NCBI RefSeq assembly: GCF_007994985.1
Contig: NZ_VOQF01000001.1
Coordinates: 124,001 to 188,000, forward strand
From: Metabacillus litoralis
Lineage (GTDB): Bacteria > Bacillota > Bacilli > Bacillales > Bacillaceae
Length of the DNA: 64,000 nucleotides
Reading direction: 5' to 3'
Positions 7,968 through 16,517 of the stretch are shown piece after piece. The stretch's first letter is position 1; each line of letters starts with the position of its first letter. The notes beneath the pieces were generated by a model. The model searched no databases and was not told the DNA's origin. It was given only the letters and a program-made list of their open reading frames with translations. The position numbers and the translations under genes were made by a program.

Positions 7968-8336
7968 TTAATTTTCATCTATCTTTTCATCAAGTACCCA
8001 TTGAATTTCTGCCTCAAAATCTAACTGAAGGACAGGATTTGGAAAACTTTCTGGGACAAACTCTAGGTCTTCTGAAAATCCAAATATGAAATTCTCTATT
8101 TCAATAGTGTTTGTTTCATTCCAATTGGACGATGTACTCAATGCTCCTTCCAACACTCTGCCGACTAAATGATAATTTCCTATGTATAATTTTGTCATGG
8201 TTTCTTCAGTTGGGAATTGAGAAAGATGTGCTGGCATAGCAGGATTGATTCCTAGCTCGTTAAATAGCTTTGCTACTGAAGTATCTAAATGCTTACAAGC
8301 TTCTACAAAATTGTTACAGTATAGACAGCTGCACAC
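7968..8336 (-). CDS. Conserved hypothetical protein with defective 5' end
   Basis: The 122-residue frame from a GTG at 8336 is preceded by 25 open in-frame codons that also look coding (WIVEVDIDKTRDYYKK runs straight into the CSCLYCNNF segment). Only a stop lies before them and no usable ATG/GTG/TTG. The natural protein therefore starts about 25 residues earlier and its start has been lost or frameshifted (to 8411). The CSCLYCNNF motif and the C-terminal LDFEAEIQWVLDE resemble a conserved Bacillus family of unknown function. Confidence 0.55.
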   Translation of the reverse strand: MCSCLYCNNFVEACKHLDTSVAKLFNELGINPAMPAHLSQFPTEETMTKLYIGNYHLVGRVLEGALSTSSNWNETNTIEIENFIFGFSEDLEFVPESFPNPVLQLDFEAEIQWVLDEKIDEN

Positions 8337-8486
8337 ATCTATACCTTTCTTATAGTAATCTCGAGTCTTATCAATATCGACTTCTACTATCCAATTTGCT
8401 AATCTTATCTGCTATAGCACTATGACACCTCATCTCTTATAAATCCCGTTTATATGTAAATATTCTATTAATATCTTCACAAATCC

Positions 8487-8517
8487 TTCTGAACTACCCT
8501 GCACGTTTGTTGAATAA
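8487..8517. repeat. Cassette-type core repeat
   Basis: TTCTGAACTAC, CCTGCAC, GTTTGTTGAATAA; it lies just 3' of the gene ending at 8525. Confidence 0.55.
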
Positions 8518-8524
8518 GGATATG

Positions 8525-8974
8525 TTATAAATACCCTAATGTAATTTCACCTTCATGGTAAACTTCAATTACATATTTCTTCGGAACATATAGGAATGTA
8601 TCTGAACTTACAGCTACTAACTCTTCAAATGCTCCTATAATATTAACAAACTTAGTTTTTAATACTGGTGAATTACCATAACTCCAATATACTTCAATAT
8701 TCTCTTGGTAAAGTATGTCTGTAACTTCTTTTAAGTTGTGTATCGTTTTATATTTATTGATTTTACTCCAATCAATTCTAGACCATTTTGTAAAAGGTAT
8801 TTGTTGTTGAAATAAATCATAAAATTCTTTACTCTTTGAATCGGAATAAACAATTACTTCATCACCAAGAGCCTCGATACATTCTTCAAATAGAGGCCCA
8901 TATTCAGGTTTTTGGTTTACCTTTTGACGTTCCAATAATAGTTCTAATCTTTTCTTCCTCTCATTGTTTTCCAT
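8525..8974 (-). CDS. Hypothetical protein
   Basis: The 149-residue soluble protein begins with a charged helix (MENNERKKRLELLLERQ) followed by a mixed alpha/beta region ending YHEGEITLGYL. Its size and layout resemble small immunity-type proteins in Bacillus toxin loci, but no family can be named safely. It is a single-gene unit with a repeat at its 3' side. Confidence 0.55.
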   Translation of the reverse strand: MENNERKKRLELLLERQKVNQKPEYGPLFEECIEALGDEVIVYSDSKSKEFYDLFQQQIPFTKWSRIDWSKINKYKTIHNLKEVTDILYQENIEVYWSYGNSPVLKTKFVNIIGAFEELVAVSSDTFLYVPKKYVIEVYHEGEITLGYL

Positions 8975-9055
8975 GTCATGAACACCCCATATTTTTCAAG
9001 TAAAGCACCCTTTGCTTTAGTGACGTATTCACAACCACTTAAAATAATTGGTCAT

Positions 9056-9705
9056 TTAATCAAAGGATACAATCTTTCCATGGCTATTTATCCCTCTAAA
9101 ACTGAAACTACCTACAACTCCATTTGGTAACTTACTGTAATGAGCTACAAATCCATCTTTTACATCCATTTCAATAAAAACAGTTGATTGCTCTTTGACT
9201 ATGCTTAATGGTGTATTTTTTTTATCATCTTCTTCATTACTAACAATTACCTTCTCAATATCCTTATCTAATACCTCTGCTGCGATATTACATCATAAAA
9301 TTCATCTTCTATTTTGGTTCCAGACCAAGTAACTTTCATTTTTATATCAATAGTTTCTGCACTAATAATTGTAATCTCATAATAATCAGCTATTAAGAAA
9401 TCCCCCAAAGGGCTTACTGTTAAACTTTGATATTGGGGCTGGGACTCATATTCAGTTAATTCTCCACTGATACAATCAAGTTTAAACAGATAATCCGTAG
9501 TAAGGACAAGAACACAGCTATGCTTTTTTGATACTGCAACTTCTCGTGGAAAGCCTCGAAAATTCCCACACCATTCAGTTAAATCATTATTTGAGAATTT
9601 TATCCAAGTCCAATCTTGAGAGGTCCATGAATTCGGAATATCATAAATCTTTTCTTTGAATTCTCCTGAATATGGCTGGGTTATTATCTCTGCTTTGATT
9701 ATCAT
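9056..9705 (-). pseudogene. Hypothetical protein gene, frameshifted near codon 143
   Basis: The first frame (ATG at 9705, GGAGG 8 bases upstream) ends prematurely at 9268 with a short foreign tail. The next frame continues as NIAAEVLDKDIEKVIVSN and runs coding-like for about 76 more codons to a TAA at 9056. A one-base change around 9279-9290 would join them into a protein of about 220 residues. The part from residue 40 on (SCVLVLTTDYLFKLDCISG, SLTVSPLGDFLIADY) suggests a beta-propeller-like repeat. Function is unknown. Confidence 0.65.
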
Positions 9706-9729
9706 TCGTTTATCCTCCATAAAAAACCT

Positions 9730-9816
9730 TCTTGTACTCTACTGCTCCGTTAGTATAATAAATTCTATAAAAATAGCGTCAATCCCTTCTTGGATCAACG
9801 CCCCCGTTTGTTTAAT
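9730..9816. repeat. Cassette-type repeat, two cores
   Basis: CTGCTCC, GTTAGTATAA; then a hairpin region containing CTTCTTGGATCAACG; then CCCCCGTTTGTTTAA. A further partial core (CTACACGTTAGTTAAAC) lies at about 9862. Confidence 0.6.
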
Positions 9817-9897
9817 AGGCTCTATACTTTCACTCTTTCGAAATGCTAAATATTTGGAATGCTACACGTTAGTTAAACAAAAAAGTAAATCTTGATT

Positions 9898-10317
9898 TTA
9901 TTTTGAGATTAAATATTTCTCTTTGAAGATAGGACTAAGTTCACTCCATACATCAAATTTATTACCATCTAAATCAAAGAAAATAAAATTCCTTCCAGCG
10001 TGTCCCCTGTTTTCAATATCTCCAACTCTTATCTCATTATTTATAAACTCCTTATGCAGTGCTTCCAATGCATCTAAACCATTTACTTCAAATGTTAAAG
10101 AAAAACGTTCAGTACCATAAAAATCAATAAAATTAGAACTTTGACTTTCATTTGACTTCACAAGAAAAACACTTTGATTTGCAAGGTTTAAAATCGCTTT
10201 GTCTTCATCTTTATAAGATAACTCTGCACCTATTTTATTTACATACCATTCAGTGGAAAGCTGTACATTTGTTACTGGAATATAAGTCGTTCCAACCCTC
10301 AATAATTTCTCACCCAT
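9898..10317 (-). CDS. VOC-family protein (glyoxalase/bleomycin-resistance/dioxygenase superfamily)
   Basis: The 139-residue protein begins MGEKLLRVGTTYIPVTNVQL. It has the VOC pattern WYVNKIGAELSYKDEDKAIL and a C-terminal FFDLDGNKFDVWSEL strand. The start is an ATG at 10317 with GGAGGG upstream; a longer frame to 10350 uses a TTG without a site. This is the intact partner of the frameshifted copy at 1-387. VOC proteins bind a divalent metal and act on diverse small molecules; the substrate is unknown. Confidence 0.85.
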   Translation of the reverse strand: MGEKLLRVGTTYIPVTNVQLSTEWYVNKIGAELSYKDEDKAILNLANQSVFLVKSNESQSSNFIDFYGTERFSLTFEVNGLDALEALHKEFINNEIRVGDIENRGHAGRNFIFFDLDGNKFDVWSELSPIFKEKYLISK

Positions 10318-10480
10318 TTTATAAATTCCCTCCAATTTCTGATATACCAATTATTCTCTTTTTATATACGAAAGAGACGGGTCTTCTTTGTTATTGTAAT
10401 ATTTCAAAGTTACAGGTGTATATTTTCATGGTAGTTCAAGAAGAACAGATAATTATATAGACTAAAGAACAGCTATTTAA

Positions 10481-10816
10481 TCAATCAACCATAAGTCCCC
10501 ATCCATCTGTGTATCCATCATAAGGTTTACTTAATTCATCAAGTCTTTTTTGTATATCAATAATGTCTTCGTGATTTAAAAGCATTTTTATAAAACAATA
10601 ACAAGTCCACTCTTCAGTTTCATCATCTTGTTCTAATTCACAATTAAAACCATCATCACTTAATGCTTTTAATACAGCTTCACCACTCTTTTTATCAGGA
10701 ACTGCAATAAAAAAATCTACATCTTGTGGTTCTTTAAAATCAACACCTTGTTTATATAGCATTTTTAACACTTGCCCATCTTCATCATTAGGAAATTTTT
10801 TAGAGAATAGTTTCAT
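10481..10816 (-). CDS. RraB-family (ribonuclease E inhibitor B-like) protein
   Basis: The 111-residue protein has the RraB core: DVDFFIAVPDKKSGEAVLKAL, an acidic segment, and the C-terminal KRLDELSKPYDGYTDGWGLM that closely matches the family's conserved end. In gamma-proteobacteria RraB inhibits RNase E. Bacilli use RNase Y/J, so the partner here is unknown. It is a single-gene unit between repeats. Confidence 0.85.
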   Translation of the reverse strand: MKLFSKKFPNDEDGQVLKMLYKQGVDFKEPQDVDFFIAVPDKKSGEAVLKALSDDGFNCELEQDDETEEWTCYCFIKMLLNHEDIIDIQKRLDELSKPYDGYTDGWGLMVD

Positions 10817-10876
10817 TATTTATCTTCTCCTTCTTTCTTGAGTATTTAATATTTTTTTAATATTTTACCATCTTAA

Positions 10877-10942
10877 TTCAATTAACCTGCTCCGTTAGTC
10901 GAATAAAATAACTTTTCTTCGAGCATCTCACCGTTTAGCTTT
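10877..10942. repeat. Cassette-type repeat, best-preserved core
   Basis: Left arm TTCAATTAAC (10877-10886), spacer CTGCTCC, right arm GTTAGTCGAA (to 10903). A hairpin region and CACCGTTTAGC follow. The two arms are inverted repeats with one mismatch, and the spacer is asymmetric and gives direction. Confidence 0.7.
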
Positions 10943-10946
10943 ATAA

Positions 10947-11378
10947 CTATTCCACCCTAGATAACTTTTCTCCAGTTAAGACCTCGAATAAAACAGCAGA
11001 ATTTTCTTCATTTAATAGTGCATATTTATTCGATGCTTCAACTATCTCAACTTTGTCTATATTAGGATTAATCCAAATTTCGTATCCTACCGCTTTAGCC
11101 TCTATTTTTGAATCCTTAAACTGAAATATAAATTGGTAATCTGCAGGACGATCCATATTTAACTTCGCATCCTCCCAATCCGCTTTTTTTAATATTTTTT
11201 TTATCTTTTCAACTTTGTCGTTTTCAGTTATTATTTTGAAGTTTTCATATTCATTTCCATCGCTAACACGTTTCTGAACAACTATATTTTGTTTTTCATC
11301 TCCTATGCCATTTGTACAACCCGTGGTTAATGATAACAAGACTACAAACGAGAAGAATAAAAGCATTCTAAACTTCAT
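10947..11378 (-). CDS. Putative lipoprotein, unknown function
   Basis: The 143-residue precursor has a basic N-terminus, a hydrophobic stretch and a cysteine in a lipobox-like LSLTTGC at about residue 21. The mature part is soluble. The ATG at 11378 is chosen because AGGTGG lies 7 bases upstream; an earlier in-frame ATG at 11393 overlaps that site. It probably anchors to the outer face of the membrane. Confidence 0.65.
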   Translation of the reverse strand: MKFRMLLFFSFVVLLSLTTGCTNGIGDEKQNIVVQKRVSDGNEYENFKIITENDKVEKIKKILKKADWEDAKLNMDRPADYQFIFQFKDSKIEAKAVGYEIWINPNIDKVEIVEASNKYALLNEENSAVLFEVLTGEKLSRVE

Positions 11379-11559
11379 ATCTGACCACCTCATTTAATAG
11401 ACGTGTTTTCCTTACTAAAGTTCCATTAAAATCATTGTTCAGCAAAACATCTTCTTAGTTCAATAACAAAAAGGAGCGATTTCTTCATAAAGAATCGACC
11501 CTTTAGCGATCAATAATGACTTACACATAGGTGCATATTTAAATGATGTGACTAAAAAA

Positions 11560-11844
11560 TTATTTCTTACCTTTTCGTTCTAAAAATATAGGTGCTATAT
11601 TTAGTAGTATAGAAACAATTGTCAAAAACCATAATGCCCTTTCCATACCAGGTACTACATCCATTAAAGCTGACCAATCTTCCACTTCTACCCAATCAGA
11701 TACAAGACTGTATTCTGCACAAAGTGTTAATGCTGTAAATGATAATCCCATCGCCATCGCAAGCTTATAATCCTTTCCTGCTGTATACATATAAAGATTT
11801 ATACAAGTCACTACTATTGCAATAACCCCTAATATAATCCACAT
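11560..11844 (-). CDS. Small three-helix membrane protein
   Basis: The 94-residue protein has hydrophobic helices at about 2-20, 30-48 and 70-90 and an RKGKK cytoplasmic tail. The ATG at 11844 follows GGAGGG; the longer frame to 11874 includes that site. No family is recognised. Confidence 0.6.
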   Translation of the reverse strand: MWIILGVIAIVVTCINLYMYTAGKDYKLAMAMGLSFTALTLCAEYSLVSDWVEVEDWSALMDVVPGMERALWFLTIVSILLNIAPIFLERKGKK

Positions 11845-11950
11845 AACTATCCCTCCATACAATTGTGAATCCACTCAATTTTTGTATTATTAGACATTAA
11901 TACTTCAAATCTTATTTTATAGTAAATGCTCTTCCTTTTATGATTTCTTA

Positions 11951-11977
11951 TTGAACAAACCTGCTCCGTTTAAGATC
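11951..11977. repeat. Cassette-type core repeat
   Basis: TTGAACAAAC, CTGCTCC, GTTTAAGATC; the spacer is identical to that of the copy at 10877. Confidence 0.6.
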
Positions 11978-12073
11978 ATTCATTCAGAAACACACCATTA
12001 ATTTTAACATATAATTACAATTACCTTTATTTTATTTAAAACTTAAAAATAAATATTTTTCATAGAAATAAAA

Positions 12074-12113
12074 AAGTAAAAGACCAAATCAAGTGGGATT
12101 TGGTCTTCTACTT
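12074..12113. terminator. Terminator hairpin
   Basis: AGACCAAATC pairs with GATTTGGTCT around a 6-base loop, extended by AAGTA/TACTT. It could serve either strand. The rest of 11978-12386 shows no gene. Confidence 0.6.
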
Positions 12114-12386
12114 ATACTATTATTTAATATGTAACTTAACTTCACTTTAACTATCTTACCAAATTAATTAAAAGTTTTACTGATAGATAGTTCATAAACC
12201 ACACACTTTAGTGATACTACGTCAAGATAGTTTTTCTTTTTTAAGAATGGAAATAGTGGCTCTGCTACACCAATATTTCTAATCTATCAGCCTAATAGAT
12301 GATTTTTACATCTTCCGTTTGACTAAAAACGCACTTCCATTAAAACTATGACGATAAAACTAACTCTATATACTTCCCTAGTTGAT

Positions 12387-13136
<750 letters not shown>

Positions 13137-13243
13137 TCACTTTTTAAAGTATCTATTAGTATTCCTATTAGATTCTATCATAAAGATAAAAGCTATTGCT
13201 CCATCTAGGCTGCTTCCTAGTGAAAATTTTGGAGAATTGATCC

Positions 13244-13678
13244 TTATTCTTCGTTATTTTCATCAAGTCGTTTTTTTCGCAAATAATAGATATAGATTAT
13301 TGGAATAAGACCGCAAATAAATAATATCCCGCCCATAATTACTCCATCAATTATCTTAAATCCATCAGTACGAGTTACAAAGAAACCGATAACAGTTGAT
13401 ATGAGAAAAAGCACAATCAGAGAAATATTTAGACTTCTTTGCGGTTTATTTTTATTATTTTCATGATCTGCAGTAATACTCATTGATAAATATACTGAAA
13501 TAACGGTGGTTATCATAAATACGAACCATAGTGGATTTTCTCTCATTCCGTCTAGCCCTTTTGTAGCTAAGTCATATCCTAATATCCCAAGTATACCAAT
13601 TGTTTGAATAAAATAAGCAATACGGATATTATTCAAATTTTGTAATACTAGACGTTCATCTGTAATCTTTTTCATCAT
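13244..13678 (-). CDS. Four-helix membrane protein partnered with XRE regulator
   Basis: The 144-residue protein has four predicted membrane helices (about 20-38, 50-68, 82-101, 108-130) and a charged C-terminal tail (YLRKKRLDENNEE). It starts 3 bases after the XRE regulator's stop, so the two are translationally linked; GGAGTGA precedes the ATG. The pair of short XRE regulator plus membrane protein is common in Bacilli, with unknown function. Confidence 0.75.
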   Translation of the reverse strand: MMKKITDERLVLQNLNNIRIAYFIQTIGILGILGYDLATKGLDGMRENPLWFVFMITTVISVYLSMSITADHENNKNKPQRSLNISLIVLFLISTVIGFFVTRTDGFKIIDGVIMGGILFICGLIPIIYIYYLRKKRLDENNEE

Positions 13679-13681
13679 TAT

Positions 13682-13879
13682 TCACTCCTTTTCTACCCAA
13701 AAAACTTCATCTAATGTTTTATTAACTACATAACAAATTTCCAGACACAACTTTAACGTTGGATTATATTTTCCCTTTTCAATTAAACTAATTGTTTGGC
13801 GAGTAACACCTATCTTCTCTGCAAGTTGTTGTTGTGTTAAACTTACTTGAATTCGTGCAATCTTTACTTTATTCTCCAA
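13682..13879 (-). CDS. XRE-family helix-turn-helix regulator (YozG-like)
   Basis: The 65-residue protein is essentially one HTH domain: KIARIQVSLTQQQLAEKIGV, then TRQTISLIEKGKYNPTLKLC. It ends with the typical NKTLDEVFWVEKE. It is the first gene of a two-gene operon with the downstream membrane protein. A long inverted repeat upstream (13906-13944) is the probable operator for autoregulation. Confidence 0.9.
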   Translation of the reverse strand: MENKVKIARIQVSLTQQQLAEKIGVTRQTISLIEKGKYNPTLKLCLEICYVVNKTLDEVFWVEKE

Positions 13880-13905
13880 ATTGTAGAATCCCTCCTCAGA
13901 ACGAT

Positions 13906-13944
13906 TGTAACATATACATTACATAATTCAATATATATGTTACA
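13906..13944. promoter_or_regulatory. Probable XRE operator
   Basis: TGTAACATATA (13906-13916) and its inverse TATATGTTACA (13934-13944) lie 27-65 bases upstream of the regulator's start. An extra ACATTACAT half-site lies between them. Confidence 0.6.
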
Positions 13945-14045
13945 TTTGAAGCATAGTAAATTCCTAAAAAAATGTTTGTTTGATCAATATCAAAAGCTAC
14001 TGTCTTACAACTCTAATTTATACTCAACCCGTATTTTGATGAACT

Positions 14046-14092
14046 ATAAAAAGCACTTATGAACATTTCGAACACAAGTGCTTATGGTTTTT
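14046..14092. terminator. Bidirectional terminator hairpin
   Basis: AAGCACTT (14051) pairs with AAGTGCTT (14076), with T-runs readable on both strands. It terminates the DUF2071 gene ending at 14127. Confidence 0.65.
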
Positions 14093-14126
14093 CACTAATT
14101 CATGATGGATTTTAAAAATAAATTCA

Positions 14127-14852
14127 TTAAATTTTTTCTAAACCCCATAATACTACGTCTATTCCCTTTGAATAATGGAGTAATGGTTTATTTTTTTCTG
14201 ATTGAAAATCACTTATCGGGATCATAGTATTACAAGTTATATTTGCTTCTGCATGTTGTAATGGCCACGGATCATGATTTATTTCCGAAAGATAAAATTT
14301 GTTATTGTGTGTTGTGTATAAACAGTACCTTTCTGTTAACCAGTTTTCTAAGGTACCTGTTTGTGCGAAGAATATCTCTGATGTTGGCTTATATGAAGCA
14401 GTAAATTCATATTTCCCTTTTTGTTTATGTCTAATTGAATGATATTTTATTGTTTCACCATCTTTTCTGGACGAAATATTTGCATAATAATAAGGTAAGT
14501 AGAAAAATGTTTTAGCTACTTGTACAGCTAAGAAATTAGCAGCATCTAAACTAAAAAAGTAAACTCCTGGTTTTCCGTTTTTAGTAACATATGTTCGAAC
14601 ATTAATTTCAGCAAAACTTGAAGTAAAGGGTATTTCTGGGAGGTATCTTAGACGGATATTCCTCATTTCAAAAGGAACAACAGCAATCCAGGCATCACCA
14701 TTAAATGTATCGATATCTAAATACTCTGGTATATAAGGTCTTATTAAATCTATATCAATCTTCCAATGTGCAAAAAGTAAATGTTCCCATGTTTGTTTCA
14801 TAACCCAGGGTTTCCTTGGAACGGGCCAAGGACGAGGATGACTATTATTCAT
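14127..14852 (-). CDS. YqjF-family (DUF2071) protein
   Basis: The 241-residue protein begins with proline-rich RPWPVPRKPWVMKQTWEHLL. It carries the family's AHWKIDIDLIRPYIP, DAWIAVVPFEM and FAEINVRTYV segments typical of DUF2071 (B. subtilis YqjF). Members have an acetoacetate-decarboxylase-like fold; the function is unknown. Length is as expected. It is monocistronic, with a terminator downstream. Confidence 0.88.
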   Translation of the reverse strand: MNNSHPRPWPVPRKPWVMKQTWEHLLFAHWKIDIDLIRPYIPEYLDIDTFNGDAWIAVVPFEMRNIRLRYLPEIPFTSSFAEINVRTYVTKNGKPGVYFFSLDAANFLAVQVAKTFFYLPYYYANISSRKDGETIKYHSIRHKQKGKYEFTASYKPTSEIFFAQTGTLENWLTERYCLYTTHNNKFYLSEINHDPWPLQHAEANITCNTMIPISDFQSEKNKPLLHYSKGIDVVLWGLEKI

Positions 14853-15014
14853 AAAATAACCTCCAAAATGGATGATAGATAAAAAAGAATCTTTATGATT
14901 ATTACAATATATTCTATGTGTTTACCTAATTATAGATGGTCTAGCACCTAACATCTACCATACTCAAATATACAAGATTATAAATGTTCCTAGGTTTAAT
15001 ATGTATTTGGATAT

Positions 15015-15188
15015 TTAATCTATTCTCCTCCTATTAAAAGCTACAAACAAAATAAGCATTGATATAATTAAAACAATAACACTAAAATTTATTTTACCAC
15101 TACCAATAAAAGTATAGAAAAATGCTATTATTCCATATATTAAAAGAAAACCAGTAAATTTCCTTCCTATTTTATTTCTCTTTTTCAA
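15015..15188 (-). CDS. Small two-helix membrane protein
   Basis: The 57-residue protein starts at a TTG preceded by GGAAGGGG at good spacing. It has a basic N-terminus (MKKRNKIGRKF), two hydrophobic helices (about 12-28 and 34-51) and a basic NRRRID tail. Its start overlaps the end of the acetyltransferase remnant. Family not recognised. Confidence 0.6.
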   Translation of the reverse strand: MKKRNKIGRKFTGFLLIYGIIAFFYTFIGSGKINFSVIVLIISMLILFVAFNRRRID

Positions 15189-15345
15189 GAAAACCCCTTC
15201 CTTTCTTAATTTTATTTTCTATTAGCTTTTTTAATACTTCATTGATCTCAAAATGATTCGGATAGAGAGAAGTATGTAAATCGTGAACTGGTTTATTTAA
15301 TTTTGCACTTAATGCAGAATCTTTCGTTTCGCTAATTTTAATTAT
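15172..15345 (-). pseudogene. N-terminal remnant of a GNAT acetyltransferase
   Basis: The frame reads KISETKDSALSAKLNKPVHD then LHTSLYPNHFEINEVLKKLI, matching the first 50 or so residues of small GNAT proteins. The acetyl-CoA-binding half is missing. AGGTAGG stands at correct distance from an ATA where an ATG would be expected, so the start codon has mutated. It is a dead fragment. Between 15346 and 15656 nothing further is seen. Confidence 0.55.
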
Positions 15346-15656
15346 GTTTCCTACCTACTTATTTCAATCCTTACTCCTTAGCAACTTGCAAAAATTCATT
15401 TCATTTCTATTTATATTTTCTGTCCTACCCTTAGTGTCAAACATTCTTTACATACAGATTGATTTTATGTACTAATTTTATTAATCTGCTATACAGATTT
15501 AGTGTTCTTATTATCCTTTTAAGTACCGCTAACTCATAATCTATTGTTCGTTCTTTTTTTAAAAATTAATTATCCAAAATCAACGACTGTCCATTTCAAA
15601 CTTGTATTGACAGCATAAACTATTAGTACACCTACAATATTTCATGTATATATCTT

Positions 15657-15690
15657 CCAAGGGCACTCAGTTGAGTGTCCTTTTGTTTTC
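15657..15690 (+). terminator. Intrinsic terminator without an obvious gene
   Basis: AAGGGCACTCA pairs with TGAGTGTCCTT followed by a T-rich run on the plus strand. No plus-strand gene precedes it. It could insulate the small sporulation gene that follows. Confidence 0.55.
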
Positions 15691-15740
15691 AAAAAAAGAG
15701 AAATACTGATTCATTAATCCAATCATGATTAATTTTCAAA

Positions 15741-15749
15741 CATACTATA
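15741..15749 (+). promoter_or_regulatory. Possible sporulation sigma -10 (CATACTATA)
   Basis: CATACTATA resembles the sigma-E/sigma-K -10 element and lies 31 bases upstream of the YjcZ-type start codon. The -35 region is not convincing. Confidence 0.3.
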
Positions 15750-15779
15750 AATTAACCTCATAATAAGGAGGTGTAACAT

Positions 15780-15890
15780 ATGGGCGCAGGTGGATATGGT
15801 TCAGGTGCAGGTTTTGCACTAATCGTTGTTTTATTTATCCTTTTAATCATCGTTGGTACTTCTTACGTTGGCGGCTTCGGTGGTTACTAA
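15780..15890 (+). CDS. YjcZ-family sporulation mini-protein
   Basis: The 36-residue peptide [19 protein letters not shown]... ends [15 protein letters not shown] glycine-rich head, one hydrophobic helix and a Gly/Tyr tail are the hallmarks of the YjcZ family found in spores. AAGGAGGTG lies 7-8 bases upstream and a strong terminator follows. It is the only clearly intact plus-strand gene in the first 35 kb and is too short for usual gene callers. Confidence 0.85.
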   Translation: MGAGGYGSGAGFALIVVLFILLIIVGTSYVGGFGGY

Positions 15891-15913
15891 TTTAACTTGA
15901 GTATTTTTAGTTG

Positions 15914-15945
15914 AAGCAGACTACTTTTGTGGTCTGCTTTTTTTA
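15914..15945 (+). terminator. Intrinsic terminator of the YjcZ-type gene
   Basis: AAGCAGAC pairs with GTCTGCTT, followed by eight T, 23 bases after the stop codon. Confidence 0.85.
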
Positions 15946-15956
15946 AATACATTATT

Positions 15957-16133
15957 TCATAATCTTGATTTTAGATCATTTTTATATTTTAAAGGAAATA
16001 CTCCAAACACGATTCCAATTAAAACATATTTCATTATCCCGTTAAAAAAGTAGTCAATAATTGCTATATATAGCATGAAAGAAATGACAAATAAAACTAA
16101 AACTCTAAAAATAATTTGATTTATTAAACTCAT
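15957..16133 (-). CDS. Small two-helix membrane protein
   Basis: The 58-residue protein from the ATG at 16133 (a TTG at 16163 is the alternative start) has two hydrophobic helices and a basic KYKNDLKSRL tail. GGGAG and a closer GAGG precede the ATG. It probably forms an operon with the membrane protein at 16169-16444. Family unknown. Confidence 0.5.
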   Translation of the reverse strand: MSLINQIIFRVLVLFVISFMLYIAIIDYFFNGIMKYVLIGIVFGVFPLKYKNDLKSRL

Positions 16134-16168
16134 CCTCGAAAAAAGCTCCCTTTCTTTTATCAAACTAC

Positions 16169-16444
16169 TTATGTCCCAAAATTACCAACCATCATGATTG
16201 CAATAACCAAAACAAAGATGATCAACAAAATTAACATACCAAGTGAAGAAATAGATAAAGTAATGGTTTTCAAATGTCCTTTCACACTAAAAAGTGCCGT
16301 AAAAAATGCACCTAGTAAAAGGAATAATAATAAAAATAAATCTAATGATTCGGGTAAAGCTGTCAACACTTCTGGAATAACAAAACTTAATATGATAAAT
16401 GTAAGAATCAATAACAAGGAGATTAAGCTCAGATATTTTTTCAT
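16169..16444 (-). CDS. Small three-helix membrane protein
   Basis: The 91-residue protein has helices at about 4-30, 34-53 and 64-88. GCGAGG precedes the ATG at 16444. It is followed within about 35 bases by another membrane protein gene, so the two are likely co-transcribed. No family is recognised. Confidence 0.6.
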   Translation of the reverse strand: MKKYLSLISLLLILTFIILSFVIPEVLTALPESLDLFLLLFLLLGAFFTALFSVKGHLKTITLSISSLGMLILLIIFVLVIAIMMVGNFGT

Positions 16445-16517
16445 CAAATAAACCTCGCTTTAATTAAACACACTCTGTAATGAATTTACTTTTACAAAGG
16501 TCGCATCAAGATTTCTA

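Noticed and set aside
15606-15690. Possible small RNA: TTGACA at 15607, TACAAT at 15633, then a terminator
   Set aside because: The spacer is 20 bases, too long for a standard promoter, and no conserved structure other than the terminator is visible.
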